Source: Paludibacteraceae bacterium (GTDB taxonomy: Bacteria > Bacteroidota > Bacteroidia > Bacteroidales > Paludibacteraceae). From it: DNA of 64,000 nucleotides. The stretch is from contig JAFUEI010000003.1 of the NCBI GenBank assembly GCA_017464025.1, positions 1 through 64,000 of the forward strand, written 5' to 3'. This document shows positions 7,730-16,410 of the stretch, in pieces. Below the pieces are notes generated by a model, which worked only from the letters and a program-made list of their open reading frames with translations, did no database searches and was not told the origin of the DNA. The position numbers and the translations under genes are program-made. Position 1 is the stretch's first letter, and the number at the start of each line of letters is the position of its first letter.

Positions 7730-9475
7730 ATGAGAAAGATTTGTACTATTTTGCTAATGTCAATGATGGTACTCGGTGCGATGGCGCAGAGCGGTTATTT
7801 CTTTGACATGGACGCTTTGGTGGCAAGCAAAGGCTTGTACCTGCCGCAGAACAAACCTAATCCGTTCGACGGTTCTACTGACCTGTATTTGTCGGTAGTG
7901 GATGGAGCAGAAGTGAGCATCGTAGCGGCAGATGTGTATGGTCACATGGAGGCGCAATACCGCGCGTCGTTAAAGCCGGGTGTTCACCGTTTCCGTATCA
8001 CCTTGCGAGGCAAAGGCACCCATGTGTTAGGAGTTCATCAGAACGGTAAGAGCCGGTCAATCGTGCTGCTATGTAATACAGGTGGAACGACGAATTGCAT
8101 CGATTACTGCGAGTTCGTGGAATCCATCGACTTGGCACTTTATGAACAACTTCTAAGCGAGGACAAGGAAGAAGATTTCGTAGCGTACGGAGCTGTCCAA
8201 ACAAGCCGTCAGCAATCAGCTGCCAGTGGTCAGCCTTTCCGTGTGGCGCTGTCACTCAGTCCGTTCACACTCAACCAGTTCGATGCAGGATATACCTTCC
8301 AAGTAGGCGACAAGATGGCGAGTACACCGGTGCAATTGCAGCAGATTTACAAAGACCTCGGTTCGACGGAGATGTACGTACGTCTGGCGACGAAGCGTCA
8401 TAAGACCTATAATGCCGATGGTACATTGGATAATACGACGGACGGCAAGCCGGACGAGAATGCGAATGTGCACACTTTCGACCAAGTGATGCAGACCTGC
8501 CGCATAGCAGCCTCGCTGAATATCCCGATTAACCCGGAAATCATGTGCGCGTATATTTATATGGATATGGATGGTACACAAGCCCCGCGGTTCTACAAGT
8601 CTGACTACCCGGAGTTGTACGCGACGAATCCCACTTTTGCCCGTATCCTGAAAGACGGCGACGCCAAATGGGAAGAGTTGTCGTTAGAGGACATCTGTAC
8701 GGTTCTGGAGATATACGGTGAGTTCGTAGCGGACTCCATTCTGGCTACCGGCTGCACGGTGAACGACTGGAACCTGGGCAACGAAGCCAACTTCGGTTTT
8801 GCAGGTATCGGTATCGGCGTGCCTAACTCGTTTGACCAGACGCTGGCAAAGGCAGGTCCGATGAAGCGGTATATGGCATCGCTGTTCAGCCTGTGGTGGC
8901 TCAAGAAACATGTATGGAGCTACAACGTCAAGCAGTATGCAGCCGTCAAACGCGGTATTCTGAAAGCGTACGCGAAAGCCGGAAAGGACACGTCCAACGT
9001 GCGGTTCTCTACGCATATCGCTACCGTCACTTCGACGCCGCGTGCCACCGCATCGTTCTTCAGCTATATGGCGGAACACGGCTATGCCGTGGATGTAGCA
9101 GGTATCAGTTACTATCCGTCTGCGCCGGCGATGTCGTTCAACAAGAAGAAGATGCTCACCAAGACCGTGACGCGTATCAACAAGAAATGCGGCGTGCCGG
9201 TGTTTATCGGCGAGTTCTCCTATCCTTCGCAAGACATGGTAGGACCATTCGCCGGCTGGAACCAGCAACTCGGCAGTTACAAGAAAGACCCGCAGGGACA
9301 GGCGGATATCTACCGCGACGTCATTGCGTGGGGCAAAAACCACGGCCTCATCGGAATCCGTTATTGGGCTCCCGACTACGAAGGAGAGTGGTACCCGATG
9401 TCGATGTTCACGTTTGAGAACAAAGTCGGAACGGCAAAGACCATTTTGTTAAACCATAAAGAGATTGTACAATGA
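7730..9475 (+). CDS. GH53-like endo-beta-1,4-galactanase, exported
   Basis: 581 residues from ATG 7730, chosen because it opens a signal peptide (MRKICTILLMSMMVLGAMAQ). Residues ~30-135 form a beta-rich domain starting NKPNPFDGSTDLYLSVVDGA that resembles a T9SS/FlgD-like sorting fold, unusually at the N-terminus. The rest is a TIM-barrel glycosidase with candidate acid/base Glu352 in WNLGNEANFG and nucleophile Glu495 in PVFIGEFSYPS, close to GH53 arabinogalactan galactanases, and IRYWAPDYEGEWYPM near the end. It is translationally coupled (ATGA) to the barrel protein at 9472. Confidence 0.75.
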   Translation: MRKICTILLMSMMVLGAMAQSGYFFDMDALVASKGLYLPQNKPNPFDGSTDLYLSVVDGAEVSIVAADVYGHMEAQYRASLKPGVHRFRITLRGKGTHVLGVHQNGKSRSIVLLCNTGGTTNCIDYCEFVESIDLALYEQLLSEDKEEDFVAYGAVQTSRQQSAASGQPFRVALSLSPFTLNQFDAGYTFQVGDKMASTPVQLQQIYKDLGSTEMYVRLATKRHKTYNADGTLDNTTDGKPDENANVHTFDQVMQTCRIAASLNIPINPEIMCAYIYMDMDGTQAPRFYKSDYPELYATNPTFARILKDGDAKWEELSLEDICTVLEIYGEFVADSILATGCTVNDWNLGNEANFGFAGIGIGVPNSFDQTLAKAGPMKRYMASLFSLWWLKKHVWSYNVKQYAAVKRGILKAYAKAGKDTSNVRFSTHIATVTSTPRATASFFSYMAEHGYAVDVAGISYYPSAPAMSFNKKKMLTKTVTRINKKCGVPVFIGEFSYPSQDMVGPFAGWNQQLGSYKKDPQGQADIYRDVIAWGKNHGLIGIRYWAPDYEGEWYPMSMFTFENKVGTAKTILLNHKEIVQ

Positions 9476-10011
9476 AAAAGTCCATCATACTGGTCATGGC
9501 GCTAATAGTTAGCGCGATGGCATTTGCAGAACGTGATTACAAGACGCTCAAAGGCTTTAGTTTCGGTGTCGGTCTGCCGTTTGAGATGCGTGATCTGCCC
9601 GGAGCAGGTCTTACAGTGAATATCAGCTATGACTGCGCGTATCCGGTGAACAACCGGTTTGCAATGGGTTTCTACCTCACCGGAGGCGGAGGTTTCTGGG
9701 GCGAGTTCAAGAAATACAGCGATGTGGACCATTTCCACCCGGTTTTCCGTCTTACCGCCGGTTTGATGATGCAGATAGGCGACCCGCAGAACAAACCCTG
9801 GCTCGTCGGTGTTGCGCCCTGCACAGGCTTCGGGTTATATGATCTTGACATGGTTCTGCCCGTCGAAGTGCGTTTCGGTAAGTTCATCACCGACCGCTGG
9901 TATATCATGGGCGAGCTGACGTATCATGTGTCGCTTGCAGGCGAGACCGCTACCCTCGAACCCGCCATCCGGGTTGGTTACAACTTCGGCCGCAAGGTCA
10001 AGAAAAAATAA
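9472..10011 (+). CDS. Outer-membrane beta-barrel protein, small
   Basis: 179 residues with a signal peptide (MKKSIILVMALIVSAMAFA) and alternating-residue strands rich in Gly and aromatics (FSFGVGLPFEM, FYLTGGGGFWGEF, IRVGYNFGRK at the end), typical of an 8-strand OmpX-like barrel. Start overlaps the GH53 stop by 4 nt. A surface partner for galactan handling is plausible but not shown. A strong terminator follows. Confidence 0.7.
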   Translation: MKKSIILVMALIVSAMAFAERDYKTLKGFSFGVGLPFEMRDLPGAGLTVNISYDCAYPVNNRFAMGFYLTGGGGFWGEFKKYSDVDHFHPVFRLTAGLMMQIGDPQNKPWLVGVAPCTGFGLYDLDMVLPVEVRFGKFITDRWYIMGELTYHVSLAGETATLEPAIRVGYNFGRKVKKK

Positions 10012-10025
10012 TAACATACTATTAA

Positions 10026-10061
10026 AAAAATCCCACTACCTCTTGCGTATGTGGGATTTTT
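10026..10061 (+). terminator. Intrinsic terminator after the GH53 operon
   Basis: AAAAATCCCAC (10026-10036) pairs with GTGGGATTTTT (10051-10061); the T-run on either strand makes it usable both ways. Confidence 0.9.
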
Positions 10062-10114
10062 GTTATACCTTTACGGCATATTTTTTTGAAATAGAAATAA
10101 TCAGCTATTCGTAT

Positions 10115-10465
10115 AAAAAACATCTCTTATTTTTGGTGACGCTTTTGGTTAACGTTGCAGGTGGCGTTTCTGCGCAGAGTTCGGGTTATCCGGAATTGGA
10201 TGCCATGGTACAGACATGGAAGGATGCCCAGCAAACCACCTTTGGTTATCCCGCCAGCCAGGAGTCTAACTTGGCGCTGTTCTACCAGTGGTATCTGGCG
10301 TCCGGCATGGATGTCGTCAACCTCAACAACTCCGGCGACCCCATGACCGACAACCCTTCAACCCTCTCCACCCAGAAGTTCGAGCGCCAAGTGATTGAGT
10401 TCTTCGCGCTACTCATCCGCCAGAATGACCGGACATACAACGCTACCGGCACCCTGCTCAAGTAA
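10115..10465 (+). pseudogene. PLP-dependent (histidine-type) decarboxylase remnant
   Basis: The frame encodes an export-like hydrophobic segment (KKHLLFLVTLLVNVAGGVSA) and then sequence like the start of pyridoxal-dependent histidine decarboxylases (TTFGYPASQESNLALFYQWY, MDVVNLNNSGDPM, FERQVIEFFA). It then leaves the family consensus and stops; the PLP lysine region and some 250 residues are missing. No ATG precedes the leader in frame. Probably a decayed gene; exported PLP decarboxylases do exist in Bacteroidales. Confidence 0.6.
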
Positions 10466-10548
10466 TTCACTCCTTGCTAACCGTGAGCATTTATTGCTCT
10501 TGCAGAGACTCTGCAGACTGGGACATGGTTGAAAAAATTATATAGCCC

Positions 10549-11166
10549 TTACTTGCTCAACCTCTTGCGGACGTTAGCTAACACATCCTTGTAGCCGATA
10601 CCTCCTACCATCGCCATCAGCGTGCGTTGCATGCAGACGAAACAAGCGATGAACACGAACGGACCAAACGTGTAGTCGTACCACGCGCCGACATGATTAA
10701 CCGCCATCCAGACAATCATGCCCACACCGGAAACCAACTCAATCTCTGCCGTTACCAAGCCCGGTGAATAAGGTTTATGTAACTGCATAATCTTAATTCC
10801 TACCACGTGGATGATACCCTCAAAGATACAGAAGGAAGCCATGGCTACAGGGAACATCGGAATCCGATCGCCGAAGAAAAACGGCACGATGGTCATTACA
10901 TAGATAAACACCGCCGTCACTAAGCGACTGCCTTTCTTGGTCTCCTCGTCCAAATCCCGCTGCAGCACGTTCTTCTGAATCAAATCAAGGAATCCGCCCG
11001 GGTAACGGCCTTCTTCCCACTCATGCAGGATACACAAGAACGACACCCAAACGGCAAACTGCTGAATGACCGTCAGTTCGTCCATGAACATAGCTACCAA
11101 AGTGATTAACAGCATGGCGATTAAGGTGTAAATCTCCAATGCATAGTTTTTCATAAATTTCCACAT
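10549..11166 (-). CDS. HXXEE-domain membrane protein
   Basis: 205 residues with about five to six membrane segments (YTLIAMLLITLVAMFM, LVTAVFIYVMTIVPFFFG, GMIVWMAVNHVGAW and others). The family motif is HEWEE in CILHEWEEGRYPGGF. Function of the family is unknown. It is divergent from the AraC gene at 11347, whose product may control it. Confidence 0.75.
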   Translation of the reverse strand: MWKFMKNYALEIYTLIAMLLITLVAMFMDELTVIQQFAVWVSFLCILHEWEEGRYPGGFLDLIQKNVLQRDLDEETKKGSRLVTAVFIYVMTIVPFFFGDRIPMFPVAMASFCIFEGIIHVVGIKIMQLHKPYSPGLVTAEIELVSGVGMIVWMAVNHVGAWYDYTFGPFVFIACFVCMQRTLMAMVGGIGYKDVLANVRKRLSK

Positions 11167-11214
11167 AATGATACGTATTTAGATTGTTTTACAAGTTGAT
11201 TTCAAATGACGATG

Positions 11215-11246
11215 CAAAATTACTGTTTTTCTTGCATACATACTAA
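11215..11246 (-). promoter_or_regulatory. Promoter of the HXXEE gene
   Basis: Minus-strand TAATTTTG (11215-11222) with TTAG (11243-11246) 20 nt upstream. Confidence 0.55.
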
Positions 11247-11295
11247 ACCTTTTCAACGAAAATATGTGCAAATGCTACGAAAAATACGTTTTTTA

Positions 11296-11327
11296 TTTAC
11301 ATAATTGCCGAAAATTATGTACCTTTG
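11296..11327 (+). promoter_or_regulatory. Promoter of the second AraC gene
   Basis: TTTA (11296-11299), 20 nt, TACCTTTG (11320-11327). It overlaps the upstream TTG that would give a longer reading frame and so supports ATG 11347 as start. Confidence 0.7.
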
Positions 11328-11346
11328 CACCGAAATTAGTACAAAG

Positions 11347-12195
11347 ATGAAAACAGCACGAACTCTTACTCCGGCATTGTTACAAACGCTGGCACATCAT
11401 AATACGGACATCTATGTCAGTGATGAGTGCGTCATTTTCTACGATGCACGCGCGCTCTTGCATACTCCTATTCTAAAGATAGTGAGTACTCCCAAGATAG
11501 TGGAGGTGGGGCGAATTATTCGTGTCACCGCCGGTAGTGCCACGTTTGTTATCAATCTGCTACCTTTTGCAATGCAACAAGGCGATGTGATGGTAGTGCC
11601 GGAGAATAACTATATCGAAATCTGGGATGTATCGGAAGATTTTAACTTGCAGGCAGTGAGTTACAAGAATCTTGCTATCTCGTTTGCCCAATGCCGGAAA
11701 CTGTCACTCGGCGAGGAAGATTTTGAACGAATCGGCGACTACATCCATTTGGCATGGAAAGTGGTGCATAAGCCGTCTTTCTCGATGCAGACCATCGAAC
11801 ATCTGCTGACGGCGATGATGAATGACCTCAAGCATTTGCATCGGCAATCCGAGCAAACCTCACAGCATGTGCTTAGCCACGGCGAGCAGATTATGCAGCA
11901 GTTTCTGGAACTGGTGGCACAATATGGGGCTACGGAACGAAATGTGCCTTTCTATGCCGAACGGCTCTTGGTTACACCTAATCATCTCTCATCGGTCATC
12001 CGGCAGCAGAGCGGACAGACGGTGATGCAGTGGCTCAACGCGCGCACGCTACTGCAAGCGAAAGTGCTGCTCAAACACTCCGACCAACCGATATGCGACA
12101 TCGCTTTTCAACTGGATTTCAAAGAGACCACTCTCTTTTCCCGTTTCTTCCTCCGCGAGACAGGCATGACTCCGATAGCGTATAGAAAATCGTAA
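11347..12195 (+). CDS. AraC-family transcriptional regulator
   Basis: 282 residues from ATG 11347. The N-terminal half is a cupin-like sensor; the C-terminus has two helix-turn-helix units (AERLLVTPNHLSSVIRQQSG and IAFQLDFKETTLFSRFFLRE). A longer frame from TTG 11305 is rejected because the promoter lies inside it. It may regulate the divergent HXXEE gene. Confidence 0.9.
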   Translation: MKTARTLTPALLQTLAHHNTDIYVSDECVIFYDARALLHTPILKIVSTPKIVEVGRIIRVTAGSATFVINLLPFAMQQGDVMVVPENNYIEIWDVSEDFNLQAVSYKNLAISFAQCRKLSLGEEDFERIGDYIHLAWKVVHKPSFSMQTIEHLLTAMMNDLKHLHRQSEQTSQHVLSHGEQIMQQFLELVAQYGATERNVPFYAERLLVTPNHLSSVIRQQSGQTVMQWLNARTLLQAKVLLKHSDQPICDIAFQLDFKETTLFSRFFLRETGMTPIAYRKS

Positions 12196-12197
12196 CT

Positions 12198-12272
12198 ATG
12201 GCACACGATATTATCTTTAACAACGGCATATGGGAATGCATCCGCGGCAGCTATGTAACGTACGTGGAATAA
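12198..12272 (+). CDS. Micro-ORF, 24 residues, between araC and protease genes
   Basis: ATG two bases after the araC stop opens MAHDIIFNNGIWECIRGSYV and ends TYVE. No domain is recognised. It could be a leader peptide coupled to the regulator or the head of a lost gene. Confidence 0.25.
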   Translation: MAHDIIFNNGIWECIRGSYVTYVE

Positions 12273-12286
12273 AGTGCAAAATAACA

Positions 12287-13612
12287 ATGAAAAAAGTAGT
12301 ACTACTCATCTTCCTTGGCCTCATGACCCTTTCGCTTCCTGCGCAGGAGGCGGATACACATATCGCTTCGTTGGTGAACAACGAGGAGTGGTTTGCGCTG
12401 GCGGAAGACCTGCCGCAGTACAGCGATTCCATGCAGGCGGATTACCTGCGTCTGATAGCCGAGGCGATGCTGCAGACACGCACGAACCGCACGGAGGAGG
12501 CGGTGGCTACTTTGACCCGACTGCTCTCCGAACATCAGTCGGAATTAGGCACACAAACCGCCCTCAATTTTGCACTCTTACGCTTGCAATTCATTGGGAA
12601 ACAGGGACATTACGCAGAGGCGGCAGACGGCATTCAGCGTATAATAAATCAGTTGGAATCCTCCGGCGTGACAGAAACGCAGGCGCTTCGGACGCGGCAG
12701 AAACACTATGCCGTTTTGCGCAACTATGCTCCTTTGTCCGTCTCGCGTCCGGAAAAAGACATAGCGGTGCCCTTCCGTCTTATCGAACCACAAGTAACCA
12801 AACGCGAAGAATGGATGCGCAGCGGGAAGAAAACCTATAAAGGGCACCTTATGACCATCCCTGTCTTGGTACACGGGAAGGAATATCCGTTTATCTTTGA
12901 TACGGGAGCCGGAGCTACTTTCCTGTTCGAAAAGACCGCTCGGGAAATGGGGCTTACCATCCTGCCCGACACGGTCACCATCAACGGTTCGCAGAAAGGT
13001 CTGCGGGCATGGATAGACAGCCTGCAAATAGGCGAAATCACATGCCGTAATCTTGTTGCGTATGTAGGGCTGTCGGACGCTATCGACACGCTGATGACCG
13101 GCGTGGATGCCATCCTCGGAATGGATATTATTGCAGCCTTTCCGGAGACACAGCTGCACATGGATAAGCAGCAACTGGTCTTTCCGGCACATCCGACTCC
13201 TATGCCGCAAGGCATAAAGCCGAACCTGCTCATTGATGGAAGTCTGCTACTGAGAGCCAAGAAAGATTCCGTTCCCCTGACCTTCCATCTGGACACAGGC
13301 TGCTCCACCGCAGAACTATACAGCGCTTATTATCATAAGTTCACCACCGAGACCGACAACACGGCGCAGAAAGATACGATTTCCACGCTCTCCTATGGAC
13401 AGATTCACAACATGAAAGTGTTGCTCCTGCCCGGTGCATCTTTTATGGTTGGTGACCAACCTGTAAGCATAGAAGAGGTGTATCTCTATCCGTCTTCCGG
13501 CGAATACCTGCATCAGCACGACGGCCGCATGGGAATGGACTTTCTCCGTGCATTCAATAGTATAACCATCAACTTGAAAGATATGTATTTGAAAATAGAT
13601 TCTCCCCAATAA
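12287..13612 (+). CDS. Exported retropepsin-like aspartyl protease with two DTG motifs
   Basis: 441 residues. Start at ATG 12287 gives a signal peptide (MKKVVLLIFLGLMTLSLPAQ). Residues ~25-150 are helical and TPR-like (EEAVATLTRLLSEHQSELG); two retropepsin-type units follow, the first with PFIFDTGAGATFLF and DAILGMDIIAAFPE, the second with LTFHLDTGCSTAEL and GRMGMDFLRAFNS. Each unit thus has a DTG plus the G-(M/I)-D loop, so one chain may form a pseudodimer like pepsin. Periplasmic location expected; substrate unknown. Confidence 0.8.
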   Translation: MKKVVLLIFLGLMTLSLPAQEADTHIASLVNNEEWFALAEDLPQYSDSMQADYLRLIAEAMLQTRTNRTEEAVATLTRLLSEHQSELGTQTALNFALLRLQFIGKQGHYAEAADGIQRIINQLESSGVTETQALRTRQKHYAVLRNYAPLSVSRPEKDIAVPFRLIEPQVTKREEWMRSGKKTYKGHLMTIPVLVHGKEYPFIFDTGAGATFLFEKTAREMGLTILPDTVTINGSQKGLRAWIDSLQIGEITCRNLVAYVGLSDAIDTLMTGVDAILGMDIIAAFPETQLHMDKQQLVFPAHPTPMPQGIKPNLLIDGSLLLRAKKDSVPLTFHLDTGCSTAELYSAYYHKFTTETDNTAQKDTISTLSYGQIHNMKVLLLPGASFMVGDQPVSIEEVYLYPSSGEYLHQHDGRMGMDFLRAFNSITINLKDMYLKIDSPQ

Positions 13613-13720
13613 TCCCGCTGTAATCCCACAACTAATCCGCTATTAATCTCCTGTCAAACACGTAAACAACATGTAATAGGAAGCCGACGACATCGGGAGA
13701 GTAAGAGAGCATAAAGAGAA

Positions 13721-13748
13721 TAAGAGCCGCACTTTCGCACGGCTCTTA
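13721..13748. terminator. Terminator hairpin between convergent genes
   Basis: TAAGAGCCG (13721-13729) and CGGCTCTTA (13740-13748), perfect 9-bp stem with a 10-nt loop, centred between the protease gene and the large minus-strand surface protein gene. Confidence 0.65.
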
Positions 13749-13768
13749 ATTCGTTAATGAGGATTTGG

Positions 13769-16084
13769 CTACTTTAGCTCTTGTCCGGTAACAGTATAGG
13801 TTTTGTCTCCGCGGAGGATGTAGATTTGTCCGTTCTCAATAATCTTGGTATTCTTTATACCACCCTGGATATCCTCAATTTCTGTTGTCTCTTTTAACGC
13901 TGCCAGAGCAGCTTCTGCGTCGGTCAGTTTGGCTAAGTCTTCGGGAGTAACCAGTGCTTTCTGCTCATCGGTCAGCGCGTTGTATGCAGCGCGTGCAGCT
14001 TCGATAGCAGCTTTGTCTTCCAACGTGATGTCAGCAGGCAGGGCATCAAACAGAGCCACTACAGCACCTGCTGCCTCTTGGTCAGCAGCAGATTTCTCAG
14101 CAGCAGCCAGAGCTTCTTCTGCAGCGGTCAGTTTAGCCAAGTCCTCGGCACTAACCAGTGCTTTCTGGTCAGCGGTCAGCGCGTCGTATGCAGCACGGGC
14201 AGCCTCGATAGCAGCTTTGTCTTCCAACGTGATGTCAGCAGGCAGGGCATCGAACAGAGCCACTACATCGTTGGCAGCCTTTTGGTCAGCAGCGGCTTTC
14301 TCGGCAGCAGCCAGTGCTGCTTCTGCGTCGGTCAGTTTAGCCAATTCCTCGGCAGTAACCAGTGCTTTCTGCTCATCGGTCAGTGTCTCGTATGCAGCAC
14401 GTGCTGCTTCGATAGCGGTTGTGTCATTCAGCGTAACAGCATCAGCAGCAGGCAGGGCATCGAACAGAGCCTCTACAGCTTCGGCTGCCTCTTGGTCAGG
14501 AGTAACTATCCTTTCAACAACAAAATCATCTACGTATAGATAATATTTATCCGGATCGGAGATAGCGTGAATACCAAAATTGTAGTATCCTGTCTCAGCT
14601 ACCGTAAATGTATCGTTTGACAGAGAGATAAAACCGACTGTAGTGATTGTAGTTGCCGCAATTACATCTGTTCCTGCAGCAAGCAATGCTGCGGTCTCAG
14701 CGCCGGAAGCCGTCGCATCTTTAGCGGCTTTCACCTCCAGTTTCTCCGGATAGCCGTTTCGTTGGGCATGTGTATAAAGGCTGATTTTATAAACCTTACC
14801 GGCTTTCAGTTTGATCATCGGTGAAACCAGCCAGTCGTCGCCGGCGTTAGTTGAACTATAGGAATAGCGCATCATTCCGCTGTATGCAGTCCATGTTTTA
14901 TTATCGTTGTTGGCATCTATAATCTTGAAATCAGCCTGCTCCTCCTCTGAATCAAAGGTATTTAGGTAAGGCAGTTCATCAATCTGCTTGGGAGCAGGAG
15001 CATTCTCCATCAGTTTGACTTTTTCAAAGTATTTAAAATAGTACACCCTATCCTCGGCACCATTGAGAAACAGAATTTGATCAGCGTCGAGGGTAAGCGT
15101 CTTGCCATCTGCGGTATTCTCATAATGCATAATTATGTCTAAAAGTTCACTATTTTGGTTGGCTGCTACTGCCCAAATATGAAGAGTCGTATACTCTCCC
15201 AGGTACTGTAATTTCGGGAACGTAACGGTAGAGCCATCCTCTCCTAAAGTACCCTTGATCCAAGCATCGGGGAAATTGGCAAAGATGCCGCTGATATATA
15301 CATCGTTTCCGACCCAAGCCACATTAGCCGATTCACCGTTGTCGGTGCCCGCGGCATACCATTGCTGGATTTCCGCTCCGTCAGGCAGAGTAACCGGCAC
15401 GAGAGAAGCAGGCTCTGTGACAGTAACGGTGCAGGTAGCTGTTTTGTCATCGGCGGTGTCGTCGTTGCCGTTGGTGGCGGTGGCGGTGATGGTAGCGGTG
15501 CCGGCTGCTACGGCGGTCACTACGCCGTCAGCTACGGTAGCTACGGTTGGGTCGCTCGACGTCCATGTCACGGTCTTGTCCGTTGCGTCGTCGGGGGCGA
15601 CGGTAGCGGTCAGCGTCAGCGCATCGCCGCCCACGGTCATTGCCGCCTCGCTCTGCGAGAGGGTCACGCCGGTGACAGCCGTAGCCGCGTCTCCAATGGT
15701 AAATACAATTTGTGAGACATTTTTAAAATACATACCATATATAGTTTCGTTGGCATCACCTGTCCACACAGCACCCGGGCTTGCTTGCGTCCAACCGCTT
15801 CCACCAAGACCCCTAATTTCCGCAGTGATTTCAATCTTCGTGAAGTTTCCTAAAGAAGTCGAGAACTTAAATGAGGCCTCAACAGAATTCCCCGTCCACT
15901 TACTCGTCCCAGCAATTTTTCCATCCAATACCGTCACCGTGACATCACCTTCAGTGAATGATTCACCATTGCGTATGTTAATACTTGATAAGGTGTTGCT
16001 GTCCCACGTGACAGTTGTTTCCGCCCAACTGAAGCCGGCAGCGGCAACAAGGGCGAGAAAAAGAGTAAAGATTTTTTTCTTCAT
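13769..16084 (-). CDS. Large T9SS-exported surface protein with Ig-like, jelly-roll and helical repeats
   Basis: 771 residues from the ATG at 16084, which opens the signal peptide MKKKIFTLFLALVAAAGFSW. In order: a beta-rich N-terminal domain, a BIG2 Ig-like domain (GVTLSQSEAAMTVGGDAL to the NGNDD region), a SusE/F- or Ig-like part, a choice-of-anchor-J/jelly-roll domain (FDSEEEQADFKIIDANNDNK, DDWLVSPMI), then three ~68-residue helical repeats (ALFDALPADITLEDKAAIEA, LTDEQKALV). The C-terminus IIENGQIYILRGDKTYTVTG is a short T9SS-type sorting tail. The repeats resemble those of Firmicutes cell-wall proteins. Adhesion or glycan binding is likely; partner unknown. Confidence 0.75.
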   Translation of the reverse strand: MKKKIFTLFLALVAAAGFSWAETTVTWDSNTLSSINIRNGESFTEGDVTVTVLDGKIAGTSKWTGNSVEASFKFSTSLGNFTKIEITAEIRGLGGSGWTQASPGAVWTGDANETIYGMYFKNVSQIVFTIGDAATAVTGVTLSQSEAAMTVGGDALTLTATVAPDDATDKTVTWTSSDPTVATVADGVVTAVAAGTATITATATNGNDDTADDKTATCTVTVTEPASLVPVTLPDGAEIQQWYAAGTDNGESANVAWVGNDVYISGIFANFPDAWIKGTLGEDGSTVTFPKLQYLGEYTTLHIWAVAANQNSELLDIIMHYENTADGKTLTLDADQILFLNGAEDRVYYFKYFEKVKLMENAPAPKQIDELPYLNTFDSEEEQADFKIIDANNDNKTWTAYSGMMRYSYSSTNAGDDWLVSPMIKLKAGKVYKISLYTHAQRNGYPEKLEVKAAKDATASGAETAALLAAGTDVIAATTITTVGFISLSNDTFTVAETGYYNFGIHAISDPDKYYLYVDDFVVERIVTPDQEAAEAVEALFDALPAADAVTLNDTTAIEAARAAYETLTDEQKALVTAEELAKLTDAEAALAAAEKAAADQKAANDVVALFDALPADITLEDKAAIEAARAAYDALTADQKALVSAEDLAKLTAAEEALAAAEKSAADQEAAGAVVALFDALPADITLEDKAAIEAARAAYNALTDEQKALVTPEDLAKLTDAEAALAALKETTEIEDIQGGIKNTKIIENGQIYILRGDKTYTVTGQELK
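13900..14515 (-). repeat. Three coding repeats of about 204 bp
   Basis: Encodes three tandem 68-70-residue helical modules. Long identical DNA stretches between units, such as the part coding LPADITLEDKAAIEAARAAY, suggest recent expansion or gene conversion. Confidence 0.85.
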
Positions 16085-16182
16085 AACAATTTGGGTTTTA
16101 ATTGTGAATAATTGTGGCTTGCGCCACGTTAATTGGTTTGTTATTGTTGTTTTGGTTGTTTGCCGGATTATCACACACATGC

Positions 16183-16222
16183 AAAAAAGGCAGCACATAG
16201 TACGAGACTATGCGCCGCCTTT
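16183..16222 (-). terminator. Intrinsic terminator inside the 5' leader of the surface protein gene
   Basis: Arms at 16207-16222 and 16186-16201 form a 16-bp stem with G-U pairs and a 5-nt loop; read on the minus strand it is followed by TTTTTT. It lies about 100 nt before the ATG at 16084 and about 100 nt after the predicted transcription start. Confidence 0.8.
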
Positions 16223-16318
16223 GTGACTGCGAACTTATTGAAATTCTTTATGTTATGCCCATTCGTATGGGGGGGTAAGTTTATTTAGCATTTAATCATT
16301 TACAATTTTGTCATTTAT
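16184..16318 (-). ncRNA. Candidate leader RNA or small RNA, about 135 nt
   Basis: The interval from the predicted transcription start (near 16318) to the terminator would give a short structured transcript. Besides the terminator stem it holds a C7 run and a small hairpin CCCAT/ATGGG around 16258-16273. It contains no convincing ORF. Either an attenuator for the downstream gene or an independent sRNA; no known riboswitch fold was recognised. Confidence 0.4.
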
Positions 16319-16325
16319 TCGGCTG

Positions 16326-16357
16326 CAAGGTTACTGCTTTTTTTTGATATGTGCAAG
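16326..16357 (-). promoter_or_regulatory. Promoter of the leader RNA/surface protein gene
   Basis: Minus-strand CTTG (16354-16357), 20 nt, TAACCTTG (16326-16333). Start would be near 16318, giving a leader of about 235 nt. Confidence 0.6.
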
Positions 16358-16410
16358 GGTTAGGGTTAAAATTGTATGTCTATAATGCTTTATTTGTGTA
16401 TGTTGTTTTT

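Noticed and set aside
15255..16226. A 323-codon plus-strand open frame with an Ala/Val-rich sequence
   Set aside because: It mirrors the BIG2 and signal-peptide part of the surface protein gene on the minus strand.
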